Source of the DNA: Periplaneta americana
Lineage: Eukaryota > Arthropoda > Insecta > Blattodea > Blattidae
Reading direction: 5' to 3'
Assembly: GCF_040183065.1 (NCBI RefSeq)
Contig: NC_091125.1
Location: forward strand, 128,034,621 to 128,098,620
DNA: 64,000 nt
Part shown: positions 12,101 through 23,546 of the stretch, piece after piece
Numbering within the stretch: position 1 is the first letter of the stretch
Layout: the number at the start of each line of letters is the position of its first letter
Made by a program: the position numbers and the translations under genes
The notes under the pieces: model-generated
The model's input: the letters and a program-made list of their open reading frames with translations, nothing else
Databases searched by the model: none
Told to the model about the DNA's origin: nothing

Positions 12101-15100
12101 TTAATGCTTATTTTGAACGGATCACTTCGAAGTTAATATTTTTTCTCACTTTCTAAAAAAAGATACTGAATTCGAATTTTCTGTCTATGCTTTCCTTATA
12201 CATTTATGTATGAATCCTAAAAATTACAGCGCGATTGATTGTCTATCATAAGAGCTACGACATGATTATGTTTAATGGTGCGATGAAGATCGCTTTCGTC
12301 TGTTTGCTAAAGTCTTTACTGTGCCCTAGAGAGAATGACATGCCTTGCAACAACCAACCAATTAGAACACTAGTTTCAGGCAGCTGTATCCTGAAAACTC
12401 AAATCAATTTCCGCTGAATGGTGCGGTGCTTGGCGAGATGAACGGTTTCAACATATTTTTACCCATTATGGAGTGTTGGTGTCATCAGAGTCCTCCAATA
12501 TGAACCAGGGGGAAGTAGACGAAGAGGAAGACCAAAGATCAGATGAGAGGATGGCATCAGGGAGGATGCCAGAACTATTGGAGTTAAAAACTGGATGAGT
12601 GTTGCTAGAAATAGGGATGAATGGCGGAAACTCCTATGGACAGCCAGGACCCATGATGGGTTGTCGAGCTAAAGATGATGATGATGGAGTGTTGGTTTGT
12701 TTCCCAATTGTCACACGGCAAGGTGCAAGGCATGGTGCACAACAAAGTAAACTACTCCAGCATGTTTTTACGCTTAGACTATTAAATTGACAGAGCAGCA
12801 TAGCGCAAATCATGTTAGTATCGAGAAATGTTCATGGAATGTTATACAAAGTGCTCATGGCCTAAGTAGATGTCCTGCAGAAGAGGAGTTAAATATGTTA
12901 GACTGAGCTACATGTGGGCTTAGATCACCCCAACTATAAACTGTGGGTGGGCTTTAAAGTGTTAACCAAAATTTCTTATTTAGACATTCTAATCTAAATT
13001 AACACAATCTTACATAAAAGTGATTCAACTTCACCACTAAAAATTAAACGAGTGTGTCTTGCAAACTACCAGAGAGATTAACAACTTTTCTCGTGTATAC
13101 ATTACCTGAAAATGGAAGCACTGTTCTTTGTACTCTGTGACGCAGAGGATGAATATACATTGAGTGTTACTTTTTTGCTGGCATCCTCTGACTGGCTGGT
13201 GTGTCTGACACCTGGAATAATTTTCCTTTCCCGTACACCAGCAAGTGCCCAGCCATCATCTGGTCGCTGTGGACCATATACTCTGGTGTTCTATAATCAT
13301 ACAATATCTTATTTTAAAAATAGCACTTTAAGTTTGTAAATTTCAGGGTTTATTTATGTAAAATATGACTGCCATTTTATTACCAATCCTGCAAGCTTAA
13401 CAGTATTAAAATTAAAATCTTGCAAAATGGTCTAAATCATCTCAGGGCATTTGAAAATTCGCTATTGTTTTCAAAATAGTAATAATAATAAATAAGACTA
13501 ATTCGCGTCTAAAGAGAAAAAATCGTTAAAAATAATTTTCATGTGTTACATTACCAAACCAATTGAAATAAGTATTTTGACATTAAGTTCCATTCTTTTA
13601 AGCAGTGGCGGCTCCTGCGTATTTCTTAAGAGGAGTAAAGAAAGTAACAGGGCGAAATGACACCACCTTGAATGACACATGCTACAAATTAGCCAACATG
13701 CATACAAGACCAGGTAAGTTTGGGGTTGGCCTTCCCTTCTGTATAGCAATAATCTGTTCTTGTAAACTGAGTTTCCTGAATTTTCCAAAATATATAATGT
13801 TTTCACTTCCATTCATTGTTGAATAATTGCACAAATTAAAAATTACAAGGAAATTCACCTCGCAGCATTTTTCGAGCACACTACAGCATCACATGTGTTG
13901 GAAGAGACTATAGGTACTAACACATAATCGGAACCGCGGAAATGGGAATGGGAAATAATCTGAGAAAAGCGAGAACACTGCACCCGTGTTGCCACATGTA
14001 CATTTTACAAGTTCAGTATCACATGCTTTTGAAGAATATCAGTTCTTGTAAAGTCATACTACCATTATTGTTCAAAGTTTCCGGTGGCCAATTAATTTTT
14101 TATGTTAAAAATAATGTAGTTAGGAGTACCTACTTTCAATTTCAAATATATTTGTACAAAACTGACAACTTGGCTGTTGCCCTGTCTAGTAAATAATGAA
14201 TGGAAGTGAATTTCAGGGGCCAAAAATATCTGCGATACTAACGTAGAATTACTTCCTCTTTGTTTTATATAAACCCGACTTTAACTTTCAAATATCCTTG
14301 AAAGTTTCAAATCATAAATAGTAGCCTATATAAAGTGCAATTAATAATATTTTTGATTTATAATTTAAAAAAAAGGTTTATATGGTGTCTTTCATAGCGT
14401 TGCGTTAAAACTGTTTTTATTGTGCCTCCTCCTAGATGTGTTATGGTCTGGTTGAATGCAAGATCGTTAGATGGCAGCGGTAGCGAGCTTGCTGCACGAC
14501 CAGTCGGTTTCTATTTCCCGCCAATGCGCTGATTCAGAGGAGGATCTCCTTCCTCTACGTTCATTTACTCGCTTTAAAACTCTGCTTCTTTCTCTGGCCG
14601 CTAGTGCGCTGATGTCTACGTGTGCTAACTGCAGTAAAGGAGGAATGGATTGGCTTTCCTCCACACAAACAATCTCGCATCTTTCTCACAGTTTTCTAAC
14701 AGCACATGAGCACGCATCGTTTAAAACTCGATCAACCGAGGTTTTCTTATAGCTGTGAACTTAAAAATTATCGAATCTTCCTTGAATTTCAAGGAACATA
14801 TTTTATTTGGTATTTATTTTCAAAAGAAGAAAAATGTGAGGAGGACGTTCCTCCCTTCTCTTCCCCGAGGAACCGCCACTGCTTTTAAGAAGAGGTATGA
14901 ATTGGACTTTATCCTTGTTGTTAATTGGTCAATCAAGTAGATTTAACTGTTTTTTAAAGATCCAAATGAGTAGAATACCCTTCTCACTCACTTTTCACCT
15001 GAAGACGAAGATAAAGCCAATCTCAGAAACGTGAATTTCTTATTCACCAACAGCAATGGAAAAAATCCTATCTACAGGATGTTTTATAATTATAGGTTCA

Positions 15101-18100
15101 AATTGCAGAGGTGATTACAGGGCAATGAAACAAGGCAAAAAAATCTTAATCAACATAGGTCCGAAAACCAATAGTTTCCGAGATAACTTATGTCATCACC
15201 ATGGTCACCAACTGAATTCATCTTGTATATTTGCAACCTCATTTCTTACCTGGCATACTTAATAGTTGTGCGTACTTTCATATTTTGCGACATGAATTAT
15301 GTGACCTTTCAGATGATTTTTCTCTTTGGAAAAGGCAGCTGTTGTGCATGATTGAGCACCAGCTCACTTTCATTTGAATGTCCGTGAGTTCTTACACACA
15401 GGCCATGGCAGCTTAAGTAACCTAATGGCCTCCCAGGTCCTCCAACTTCAATCCTCTGTACTTTTTTTTGTGTATTTCGGACCTGTAACTCCGGGAGCAC
15501 ATTGTCAATGGCTGTCAATGCATTAGAAACACGCCAGAGATATTCGAATGTGTACGATTGTTGATGAAGTGTGCTGATGTCTGCCTTGTCATGAAAGGTA
15601 GTCATAATGAACACATGGTTAAACGCTTTCTTCCTCTAGTTCATATTGGATGTTATGTTACTCCAGAGCACATGTACAATGAGGCATGATAAAATCCCAT
15701 AGATTTCAGAAATGGCTGATTTCTGGATCTATGTTACTTTTTGCCTTGTTTCATTTTCCTCTATCTACTCCTGTCGTTTGGTACTTATAATTATGAAACA
15801 CCCTGTATACTGCTTCTTAACACTGCACCTCTTTCAGACCAACATAATGTCATACATAACAATTCAAGGTGTATTTAAAAGAATGATGATAATGCACCTC
15901 AATCAATTCTGGTGCTGGTGTAATAGTCCGAGGGTCTATTTCACAAGGGATCCCTTGCCAGATACAATTAACATCGCTCGAGCTGCTAGCCTGTGCTAAT
16001 CTCTCTTCTGTAAGTGGCAGGGCTGGGTGCTTTTTCCGTCGGTGATACTGCCTCACTTGGTTCGTATTGTTATCCTGGCCTGCAAAAAGTATCAGTACAC
16101 ATGTATGGATTCGAGACTTCCACAGTGTTCAACATGGTGGGAGATTTGTGGGTACTTTCACCAGCTCTATCCCATTGTTATAATATTTTAGATTATTAGC
16201 AGGGAACGAATTTGTTGATATTAAAAATGAAAATCATTTTTTTTTTAGATGGCCAGTCCTAAAAAGTACAGTGCATGGCATATACAACTTAAGGTACAAG
16301 TACGGTCACACGTCGCTACTTTTGCTGCGCAACTTTTGTACTGCAGCTGCAAAAGTTGCGTGTCGTGTTCACACATAAGCCAAAAGTAGCACGCTGCACG
16401 CTACTTTTCGTGCTGCGCAACCAGAGTGCAGCAAAAGTTGCAACTGGAGGTTGTGAGTCTGTTCACAAAGCACTACTTTTGCAGCCGCAGTCATGCTGCA
16501 GGTTTCCATCTCCGTGTTGACTTCTCAATATATATTTTGTGGTTATGTTCGCATTATTAAGAAACTCATGCGAATGATTACTTATCTATTATTTGCTTTT
16601 CTGCCCTAACTAGTATTCAGAAATTGGCATTATTTTTACTATAAAGCTTTTAAAAACGCCTATATACTTAAATGATAACCAACAGCATATTCACGTAATC
16701 AATGTTGGCAGCCCTCCTGTTTGAAACTACGCTACAGAAAATTAAAGAAATTAATTATATCGTCAGCAAATATGCTCAGACTGTGTTGTGCATTTAATAA
16801 CTGTTACAAATAATTTATTTTCATCACATCTAGCATTAAAATACATCCAAACAATAAAAGTATCATTGGCACATATGGGTGGCAACACTGGTCGCAACCG
16901 CAGCAAAAGTTTCAACAAAACCGATATAAAAAATGCTGTGGCTGCAACCCTGAGAACCCTGTTCACACGTCGCTACTTTTAAGCTGCATGCAGCATGGAA
17001 AAGTAGCGTGCAGCAGGTTTGGCAGCCGCTACTTTTCGGGTTGCACCGTTGTTCACACGTCACAGTACGAGAGTTGCGCAGTTTTTTGTACTGAATCGCT
17101 GCAAAAGTAGTGATGTGTGACCGTACCTTCACAGGCATTATGACCAGTTGTAGTGTGCATGTTTAGTGGGGAGATCTGACCACTGTCACAAGGGAGGAAA
17201 AAAATAATGCGTAAATGACGGTGATTTAGGCTTATAATCCCGCACAAAAAATGCTAAGGGTAATAAGAAAGAGTTATGTTGATCTCACCTTTTATCAAAG
17301 CATATGTTGAAAATAGTGTCCATTTTTCTGGATGCAAGAATCACATCAGTGTAGAAAATTCTTAAACACCTTCTGCAACTCTCTATATGTAATTTCTCTC
17401 AACACTTGCCTAATTTCATTCTCTAGTTCTTGAAGAGTGTGTGGATTATTCACATACACTTTCTGTTTTAAATTCCCTCACAGATAAAAATAACAAACAT
17501 TTAAACAATGAAATTACACTGCCAATGAGGCCAATACTTTACTTTCTTCATTTAATAGGAGCTGTATTTAGGTTTTTCCTTTCCTAAGAATCCATAACCA
17601 TCAGCCATAACTGAACCCAATTATTTTGAGTTCAGATGCAAATACAGTAGCAGCTAGACCAAAAAGCCCAATATTATTGAAAAAAATTGGTCAACGTTTT
17701 GGAAGCATTCACAGGAAGCCTACTACAACAAATTTTAAATATCCCACATCTGCTGACTTAAACTTTCGGCACCATGGGCCCACGTGAACTAATTTGTGGA
17801 ATGGTTGTATAACTCTGAAATAATCACGCACTACTGCCCTGACTTAATTACTTACTTTGTGTTGGAATGTTGGAACTGTCTCCTCTTGTTCTTGAAGCCA
17901 CATCTTTTCTTCTCTGGATTAACTTGGCTCGGGTTTCTGCCACAGACTCCATCTCAGGAGCATAGCAAACATGAAGAATGCCACCATAAAAAGATCTACC
18001 ATCCAAGTGACGTTTGGCGTATCTTTCAAGCAACAAAAGCATAAAGTCAAAATGTGAAATGATGTACATTATGTAGAAAGAAAATAATTAAATTAATATG

Positions 18101-21100
18101 TATTAATACGAATACAAATTTTGTACAAATAAATTAGTTATTAGCCAAACAACTACAGTGCATAGAATGTTGCCTTATCAAACTGAATATCTGGTTTCAA
18201 ATAACAATGAAACCAACTAATATTTGTGACAAACAAAGACGTATTTGGGAAATATTCTAGGGATACTTCCATTTTTCCTGTCATCATTCCATAATTCCTC
18301 TGTTAACTCACATTTAAACTTACCACATGAAAAACTACTACACTGTAACATATTTCCTTTCCCAGAAGAATTTTAAAGCCAGTACTATACACAAAATGGA
18401 GCTGATTTGGTCAGTTGGTAGAGCAAGTCTAGAAGTGCTAATGATTGTTGTTTAGTCAATATCCAAAGACAGGTCTGAACCTCACAAGTGATATCAAGAA
18501 GGCACCACTTATGAGACAACTAGCCAGGAGATAACGGGGTAGGGTGACCAGTTCCTTTCTCCCTCCAGTGCACACATCGTTGACTAGCTACATATTACAC
18601 TAGTCAGACTTCAAATGCATACAAACAATTGCTCTTCCTCTGACACACATCATCAAGTGAGATGTACTGCCTGATAATAAATATACATATCAGCCAGAAC
18701 CTCAATCAGAAGATTGCTAATGATTATGGCGGTATAGAAGTATGATTTGCTCCTCAGATTTCGGAACTTTGACAATATAATATAACCACAGTCTACTATA
18801 TACAGTCACGATGCTTGAGTTTTGAGGGTGCTAGAAACAATAGACTGTGATGGTACTATTTTGCATTGCCTGTAATGAGGCGATATTAGCGATCCTAGTG
18901 GTGAGCAACTATCTAATGTTTGCATATTTACTATGTATTGAGCTTCGCGACTGTGTATACTAGACTGTGATATAACACAGACTGAGAGAGTCCAGATTCA
19001 AGCCTGGGTGGCATTAGAATTTATTTCATCATAATTTCCAGAATTTGCTTATGACTTGGGGAAAAAAAGATTTTAAGGAGAATCTGTACAGCTACACGTG
19101 ATAATGATCCTCTGATTGAGGTTCTGGCTGATATGTGCATCTATTATCAAGTAGTACATCTCACTTGACGATGTGTGTCAGAGGAAGAACAATTGTTTGT
19201 ATGCATCAGCAGTCTGACTAGTGTAATATGTAGCTAGTCGGCAATGTATGCAATGGATGGGGACAGTACTGGCCACCCTATTCCATTATCTCCTAGAGTA
19301 GTTGCCTCATAAGTGGTGCCTTCTTGGTGTCACTTGTGGGGTTTAGACCTGTCTTCGGATAGGTGACTAAACAACGTGATAATGGTCACTGGAGAATTAA
19401 AACAAATATGGACATCATTAATAGTTTTCTCGTGTTTATCATGTGTTGCCTCATTGCTATTTCAGGTCTTCACCTTAGCATACACAGCATGAGGCGTGTA
19501 AAGGGAACTCATAACACAGTTGCAGAAGTAAGTACCACAAATAGTAAGGAAATACAATGGATGCACTGTATTTTTAAAGGTATGTAGTATATTATAAATT
19601 CGAAATGTGGTATGAAATGTAAATAAAACCAAAGTACCTGGCAGACTGAATTCTGGAGTACTGAACGTGATACACGTCAGTGAATTCTTCTTCTGCATAT
19701 TTCGGGACAAACACCAATGATCTGACATCACCAAATCGAGCACAAAGTCTTCGAACTTCATCTTGCAGTCCCAGTGATGGCACTCCACACACCAGAATGT
19801 GTTGCGACTCACTGTTGACTGTGTACACCTAAAGTGGTCACTTTTTACAGCTGTTTTGTCAAGGAATATATTAAATAAGAGTACCGATTGTGTCATTGCG
19901 TGAGTTGTAGGGAATGCTGCAGAAAATGCTTAGGTACTACAATGCAGTTAGTTCCAAATTTCGAAACCTCAAGTTCCTTTATTTTTATTTTCACCAGGAA
20001 TGAAAAGGTCAATCCAAGCCTTTTCTAAATTAGTTTAATTACTTTTATGCCATTAATAAAAATAAATAAAAGTCTGTAAATAACTTCCCTTTTGGTTGAC
20101 AAATCTTGAGATTTTCGCACACAACCATTTACACGTACATACTGTGCAGAATAAGCAACGTGGATATTTTTTTTGTATCAATTATTTAACGACGCTGTAT
20201 CATCTGCAAGGTCATCTAGTGTCAATCGAATTGGTGATAGCAGGATAAGACAAATGATTCCGCATGAGAATATCTTACATCCCTTTTATAGTTTGGAAAA
20301 ACCTAGCAATAAAGCACAATCAGGTAAATAACCCAAGTAGTTAACATTCACATACGCCCAAATGCAGTTGATGGTCGACATGACATGTTGAAGTAAAAGA
20401 ATAAGCATGTAATATTTATCTAAAGTTTCCAAAAAAAAAAAAAAAAAAAAAAGAACTATGTACCTTAGTACATGAGATGTGCGGAACTTCTGACCAAAAA
20501 TATCGCAACTGCTCTCCAACTGTAGGGTAGCATAACAGCTTTTGAAAAAAAAAAAACAACTAGCTATCTGATTATTAGAGTCTCACACAATATGAAATAA
20601 ATACGGTACTTCAATGCTAAAATATTTTCGTTCTAAAACCATTTGGAGCAAGTTTACATTATTATTTACAAAATAACCCTTCAAAGAATAATATTATATG
20701 TAATATGCTACCAAATAAAATACAATAAATTTGCATAACTAAACAGTTTGTCAACGCCTTCCAATCTTCATCTGAATGCAAGAACTTGGTAGCACAATCT
20801 TTTACACTGTAGAGAGAGAAAAAAGTTCTTACATTGACTGGAAAAGATTGCAAATTTGATGGTTTGAACTCGTTTAAAACATCATTTACACGTGTAAAAG
20901 TATATATGGCAACAATGAAAAAACTTTCACAGGATTCGAAAGAATGAGCAAATGTAGAATAGGGGAATCCCAGGATATATATTGGTAAAATGGATGGCTT
21001 TGATTTTTCAAGTAGCCTATTTACTGGAATACATCTCTATTATCTCCTTATAATGTATGGAAATTCCTGTTCAGTGGTAGTTATTGTAATTTTAATGGAG

Positions 21101-23546
21101 GGGGGGGGGGGAATCGCGCAATATGTGAAAAAGAAATAGGTCTATATTAAATTTTTTTTTGAAATGTGGACTTCTTTTTGGCGTTTATTGCATTCCACAC
21201 ATCGTGAATCGTGGAAATCCCTGTTCCGACACCGCTAACAGGAATGGTTCAGAATATAAATTTTTATATTTTGCCTGTCTTTACTAATCATCTTTGGCTT
21301 GACACACTGTATTCAGACACTAGTTAAACTAAGTATGGCAGATGCAAGAGGATTATTTTAAAAGTCATCACCCGGGCGTCAAGGGATGAGGTAGAATCTG
21401 TTAAAGCTCCTGAAGACTAGACTGCTGATATGCCCCTTGCCATTAGGAAAACAGTTATATCAGATATTATTTGAGACGAAAGCAAGGGCACCTGACTAGA
21501 TGGAAAGCCTGCAAAGGCTCCACTAGTCCAATATCCTGATAAGATACGAAATGAACTTAGAGCAATGAAAAAGCAGATTTGTGGTAGTAGTGGGGCTATT
21601 AACATGCCATACAGTCCCGAAATATAATTTCTTTAACATAGGATTCAGAGGAAAGAGGATATAAAAAAGGACTATATATATTCTGTGCCACTGCACTGCT
21701 CTTACTTAAGAATGCATGTTCATTCCTTACACTTTTTTTTTTTATTTCCGTCAATTATTTTCTAGGTCTCACGCCATGGTCTAAGGCATCCTGCCTCGGA
21801 CTCGCGTTACGGAATGCGCGCTGGTTCGAGTCCTCATGGGGGAAGAAATTTTCTCATGAATTTCGACCAATGTATGGGACCGGTGCCCACCCAGCATCGT
21901 GATGCACTTGGAGAGCTATGATAGATAGCGAAATCCAGTTATGCAAACCAGCTATAACAGCTGGGAGGGGCTCATCGTGCTAACCACACAATACCTCCAT
22001 TTTGGTTGGATGATCGTCTACCTCTGCTTCGGCATGTGGCGTGAGGCCAGCAGCTGGCTGATCGGTCTTGGCATTCGTAGGCTGTAGTGCCACGGATTAT
22101 TAATTATTTTCTAGTCTTCCAGGTACCCTTGGTAGTGACTCTGTGAAGTTCCAGGATTTGGAAAACATAATGATGAAGAGTGTGACAGCCTAAGTTGGTA
22201 GCCATATTAGGCCGAACATAGTCCCCTCAGGTCGCACTATAAAAATCAGAGAGTAGATAAAGTAGTAATGATTTATGTATCGTAACACATCTTGTGTACA
22301 ACTCATTTATTTTCATACCAATGCAAGATGGTATGTTCCACGTTCAGAATGAGTGACGTCGAATATTGTGTAGTAGGAGTTTCAGCATGTATTCAACTGT
22401 TATAATATCTAAACCTGTATAGAAAAAAAGTACCAAGCACTGACTTAAGCTATAAGGCAAATTGAGAATAAGATAGATATCTATCTTATTCTCAATTTGC
22501 ATTATAGCATTTGCATTTTGAGTAGACCTACTAATACAGCAAAAAGGTGGCCCTAAATATAAATAGGTCTACAGAATCATTACATAATCTGTAAGATTCG
22601 ATTTTACTATACGAGATGGAGTGCGTCATAAGTTCGTGATAACAGAACTGTCACAAGTGATGCCGACCAAAAGGGAAGATAGTTATAATTTTTTTTTTGC
22701 GGAGATGGCAGTGATAAGTGATGGTTATCACGCCAGTTAATAAACGTTACTTAGTATACAAATGATGTATTAAACAATAATATGATCGCTTCCCATTATT
22801 ATCTTAATTCCAATATAGATAACACATTACAAAGAATAATACCGTAATAAAAAGAACATGAATCAAGTAGATGAGGAAGAAGTAGATTTTATTTATGACA
22901 AAATGGACATAAAGTACAACAAATGACTTTTGAAACATATTAGGCCTATTTTAGAGCTAGAAACTTTAACAAGGTTCGTTATAATGTACACTCTCAACTT
23001 ATATGCTATTACAATAGGCTTATTTATTAGCCTTTATAACTCACAATGGTGCAATTTTATTATAATAAACTGTCAATATATTTAACAAAACGGACAGTAC
23101 TCAAAATCTGCACTAATGTTGGTCCACTTTCATTTATGGCAAAAGTAAAATCTACAGGTTCATAGCTTTACTATCCTAAGTAGGCTAAAATAGTATCCGG
23201 GAAATACAAGAACAAGACTCCAAGAGGAAGGCAATGTAAATAAGAATACTAGGATAAAGGGAAAACAATGGGAATACAAGGGAGTACAACGTCGACAGTT
23301 ATTATATACAAAAACTACTAACACTACCAACAACACAATTGGTTAGCAAAAGAAGAAAGAGGTTCAATTACCATACATTAAATGTAAAAACTAACTTTAA
23401 AATAGACATTGCCATAATGTAGGATACAATTCTTCTACCTTAACTGCTGTGAGTTTCTTGCCTTGTCTGTATTTGGCTCTTGTTGTACATAATTCTGCAG
23501 GTACGTGATGTGGTAATTTTACAACGTCTCTCTTATTTGTCGTCAT
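9070..23546 (-). CDS. RBM48: RNA-binding protein 48 gene, seven coding exons, 372 aa
   Basis: Exons in transcript order are 23546-23439, 19828-19638, 18022-17856, 16079-15898, 13290-13106, 9462-9288 and 9180-9070. Every junction has GT/AG and the phases agree, giving 372 residues against about 367 in human RBM48. Family-matching segments are the N-terminal TRAKYRQGKKLTAVK|VYTVN block, the single RRM spanning exons 2-3 (HILVCGVPSLGL, EEFTDVYHVQYSRIQSAR, FYGGILHVCYAPEMESVAET), and a C-terminal helix resembling the vertebrate end. In other species RBM48 works with ARMC7 in splicing of U12-type introns; that role is inferred here by homology. The start is the Met that matches homologue length; in-frame ATGs exist further upstream (for example 23579). 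The gene is divergent from DCAKD. Confidence 0.9.
9288..9462 (-). CDS. RBM48: RBM48 exon 6
   Basis: A long T tract and cag|GTTTATTCC form the acceptor. The exon completes the split Arg and reads FIPRQVSAKSRIVFRDKSDG, then a Ser/Asp-rich stretch and ESLDASIMEVRKKIRA, ending phase 0 at donor gct|gtaagc. The last helix resembles the NTTANLIRHKLKE region near the vertebrate C-terminus. Confidence 0.8.
9885..10680. repeat. cluster of tRNA-like SINE 'C' copies in alternating orientation
   Basis: At least four partial copies follow each other: minus (about 9915-10000), plus (about 10003-10225), minus (about 10226-10545) and plus (about 10553-10670). Each carries the head gggtagctcagtyggtagag and a B-box region near gggatcgatacc, flanked by tttttcccttgaaattattc. 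The cluster lies in RBM48 intron 5 (9463-13105). It may reflect nested insertion or inverted duplication. Confidence 0.75.
10681..11344. other. RBM48 intron sequence, nothing recognised
   Basis: AT-rich non-coding sequence between the SINE cluster and a LINE derivative. Confidence 0.5.
11345..11730 (+). mobile_element. internally deleted LINE: 5' leader joined to 3' end
   Basis: The first part (gtggtcctccagcttggggg and the following 110 bp) matches the LINE 5' leader seen on the minus strand at 36678-36960, where it runs into the endonuclease start. From about 11525 it matches the 3' coding end instead: RPLGRPRRRWEDNIKMDL, then NLAQDRDQWRAYVRAAMNLR and a stop at 11709-11711, then ccagtaagtaagtaa. 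All of the endonuclease and reverse transcriptase is missing. Confidence 0.8.
11731..12467. other. RBM48 intron sequence, nothing recognised
   Basis: Non-coding; no repeat recognised. Confidence 0.5.
12481..12683 (+). mobile_element. 5'-truncated LINE 3' end with a perfect 13-bp target duplication
   Basis: It encodes the last part of a reverse transcriptase polyprotein (GGSRRRGRPKIR, then NWMSVARNRDEWRKLLWTA), with an in-frame stop after PKIR, and ends in a GAT-repeat tail. The sequence atggagtgttggt occurs at 12468-12480 and again at 12684-12696. This is a different LINE family from 11345-11730. Confidence 0.85.
13106..13290 (-). CDS. RBM48: RBM48 exon 5
   Basis: Acceptor gattatag|AACACC gives NTRVYGPQRPDDGWALAGVR and ends SIF plus two bases at donor ttcag|gtaatg. 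The product is basic and polar and probably disordered. Phases fit exons 4 and 6. Confidence 0.75.
13603..14881. mobile_element. non-autonomous hAT transposon, 1279 bp
   Basis: It starts cagtggcggctcc and ends aggaaccgccactg, the CAGTGGCGG-type hAT terminus. The 8-bp cttttaag is duplicated exactly at 13595-13602 and 14882-14889, the duplication length typical of hAT. No transposase frame is visible inside. It lies in RBM48 intron 4. Confidence 0.92.
15075..15805. mobile_element. TIR element with TA flanks (Tc1/mariner-type size and flank)
   Basis: The left end is caggatgttttataattata and the right end is tataattatgaaacaccctg, near-perfect inverted repeats of about 30 bp, each flanked by TA. 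A 101-aa minus-strand ORF lies inside (15309-15614) but I do not recognise it. The assignment to Tc1/mariner rests on the TA duplication only. Confidence 0.68.
15898..16079 (-). CDS. RBM48: RBM48 exon 4 (low-conservation linker)
   Basis: Acceptor ctttttgcag|GCC joins phase 1 and reads SQDNNTNQVRQYHRRKKHPA, then a polar linker with a WQGIPCEIDPRT patch. It ends phase 0 at a weak donor, gag|gtgcat. The phase agreement with both neighbours supports it; sequence homology does not, as this region is poorly conserved. Confidence 0.72.
16291..17129. mobile_element. TIR element with many subterminal 'cttttgc/gcaaaag' repeats
   Basis: The left end reads aaggtac(aagta)cggtcacacg and the right end is gtgtgaccgtacctt. 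Within about 200 bp of each end are many short copies, in both orientations, of a gctacttttgctgc motif. Such subterminal repeats are typical transposase-binding arrays. The superfamily is unknown, with a PIF/Harbinger-like or other type possible. It lies in RBM48 intron 3 (16080-17855). Confidence 0.68.
17130..17855. other. RBM48 intron sequence, nothing recognised
   Basis: Non-coding; no repeat recognised. Confidence 0.5.
17856..18022 (-). CDS. RBM48: RBM48 exon 3 (second half of the RRM)
   Basis: Acceptor cttgaaag|ATACGCC completes the split Arg codon and continues YAKRHLDGRSFYGGILHVCY. This corresponds to the RNP-like strand and the APE.E.VEETR helix of RBM48. It ends in phase 1 at donor aaa|gtaagt. 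Confidence 0.88.
18399..18714 (+). repeat. SINE 'D' copy, plus strand
   Basis: The tRNA-like head has tggtcagttggtagagc (A box) and acaggtctgaacctcac (degenerate B box). The tail ends tcagccagaacctcaatcag. Other copies are at 19107-19373 and 25209-25479 (minus) and a fragment at 39250-39345 (minus). Confidence 0.75.
18789..18967. mobile_element. MITE copy 2 (same family as 3088-3264)
   Basis: It starts cagtctactatatacagtca and ends gactgtgtatactagactg. It sits between two SINE D copies of opposite orientation in RBM48 intron 2. Confidence 0.75.
19107..19373 (-). repeat. SINE 'D' copy with an 11-bp target duplication
   Basis: Minus-strand copy of the SINE at 18399-18714. The sequence acgtgataatg flanks it exactly at 19096-19106 and 19374-19384, which fixes the boundaries. 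Confidence 0.88.
19638..19828 (-). CDS. RBM48: RBM48 exon 2 (first half of the RRM)
   Basis: Acceptor cactttag|GTGTAC opens on VYTVNSESQHILVCGVP and ends IQSA plus two bases at donor gccag|gtactt. It encodes beta-1, helix 1 and beta-2/3 of the RRM. The first codon is GTG at a splice junction, so the exon is not an independent short ORF. Confidence 0.88.
19829..21752. other. RBM48 intron 1 sequence with a short SINE-tail-like fragment
   Basis: Mostly AT-rich and unassigned. Around 20175-20260 the phrase ttaacgacgctgtatcatc resembles the inverted tail of SINE B. There are poly-A and poly-G runs at about 20430 and 21100. Confidence 0.45.
21766..22101 (+). repeat. full-length tRNA-derived SINE 'G', 336 bp
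   Basis: The tRNA-like head contains ccatggtctaaggcatc (A box) and gctggttcgagtcctcatg (B box). The sequence aattattttctag is duplicated exactly at 21753-21765 and 22102-22114. A headless relative lies at about 42681-42950. Confidence 0.9.
22115..23438. other. RBM48 intron 1 sequence; contains a perfect palindrome
   Basis: Non-coding. The only structured part is the palindrome at 22457-22500. Confidence 0.5.
22457..22500. repeat. perfect 44-bp palindrome without spacer
   Basis: Each 22-base half is the exact reverse complement of the other, centred on gatatc (for example gcaaattgagaataaga and tcttattctcaatttgc). It extends imperfectly through gctataa/ttatagc to about 22449-22508. As RNA it would form an almost loopless hairpin. 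Confidence 0.9.
23439..23546 (-). CDS. RBM48: RBM48 exon 1 (residues 1-36)
   Basis: The frame begins MTTNKRDVV and ends GKKLTAVK at donor aag|gtagaa, phase 0. The basic TRAKYRQGKK block is the conserved RBM48 N-terminus just before the RRM. The frame stays open upstream to 23732 with other in-frame Met codons (MSTRGF at 23579), so the true start could be longer. Confidence 0.85.

Noticed and set aside
19462-19896. 144-codon minus-strand ORF across RBM48 exon 2
   Set aside because: It is a shadow frame; the RRM reads in the 19828-19592 frame and the splice sites fit that frame.
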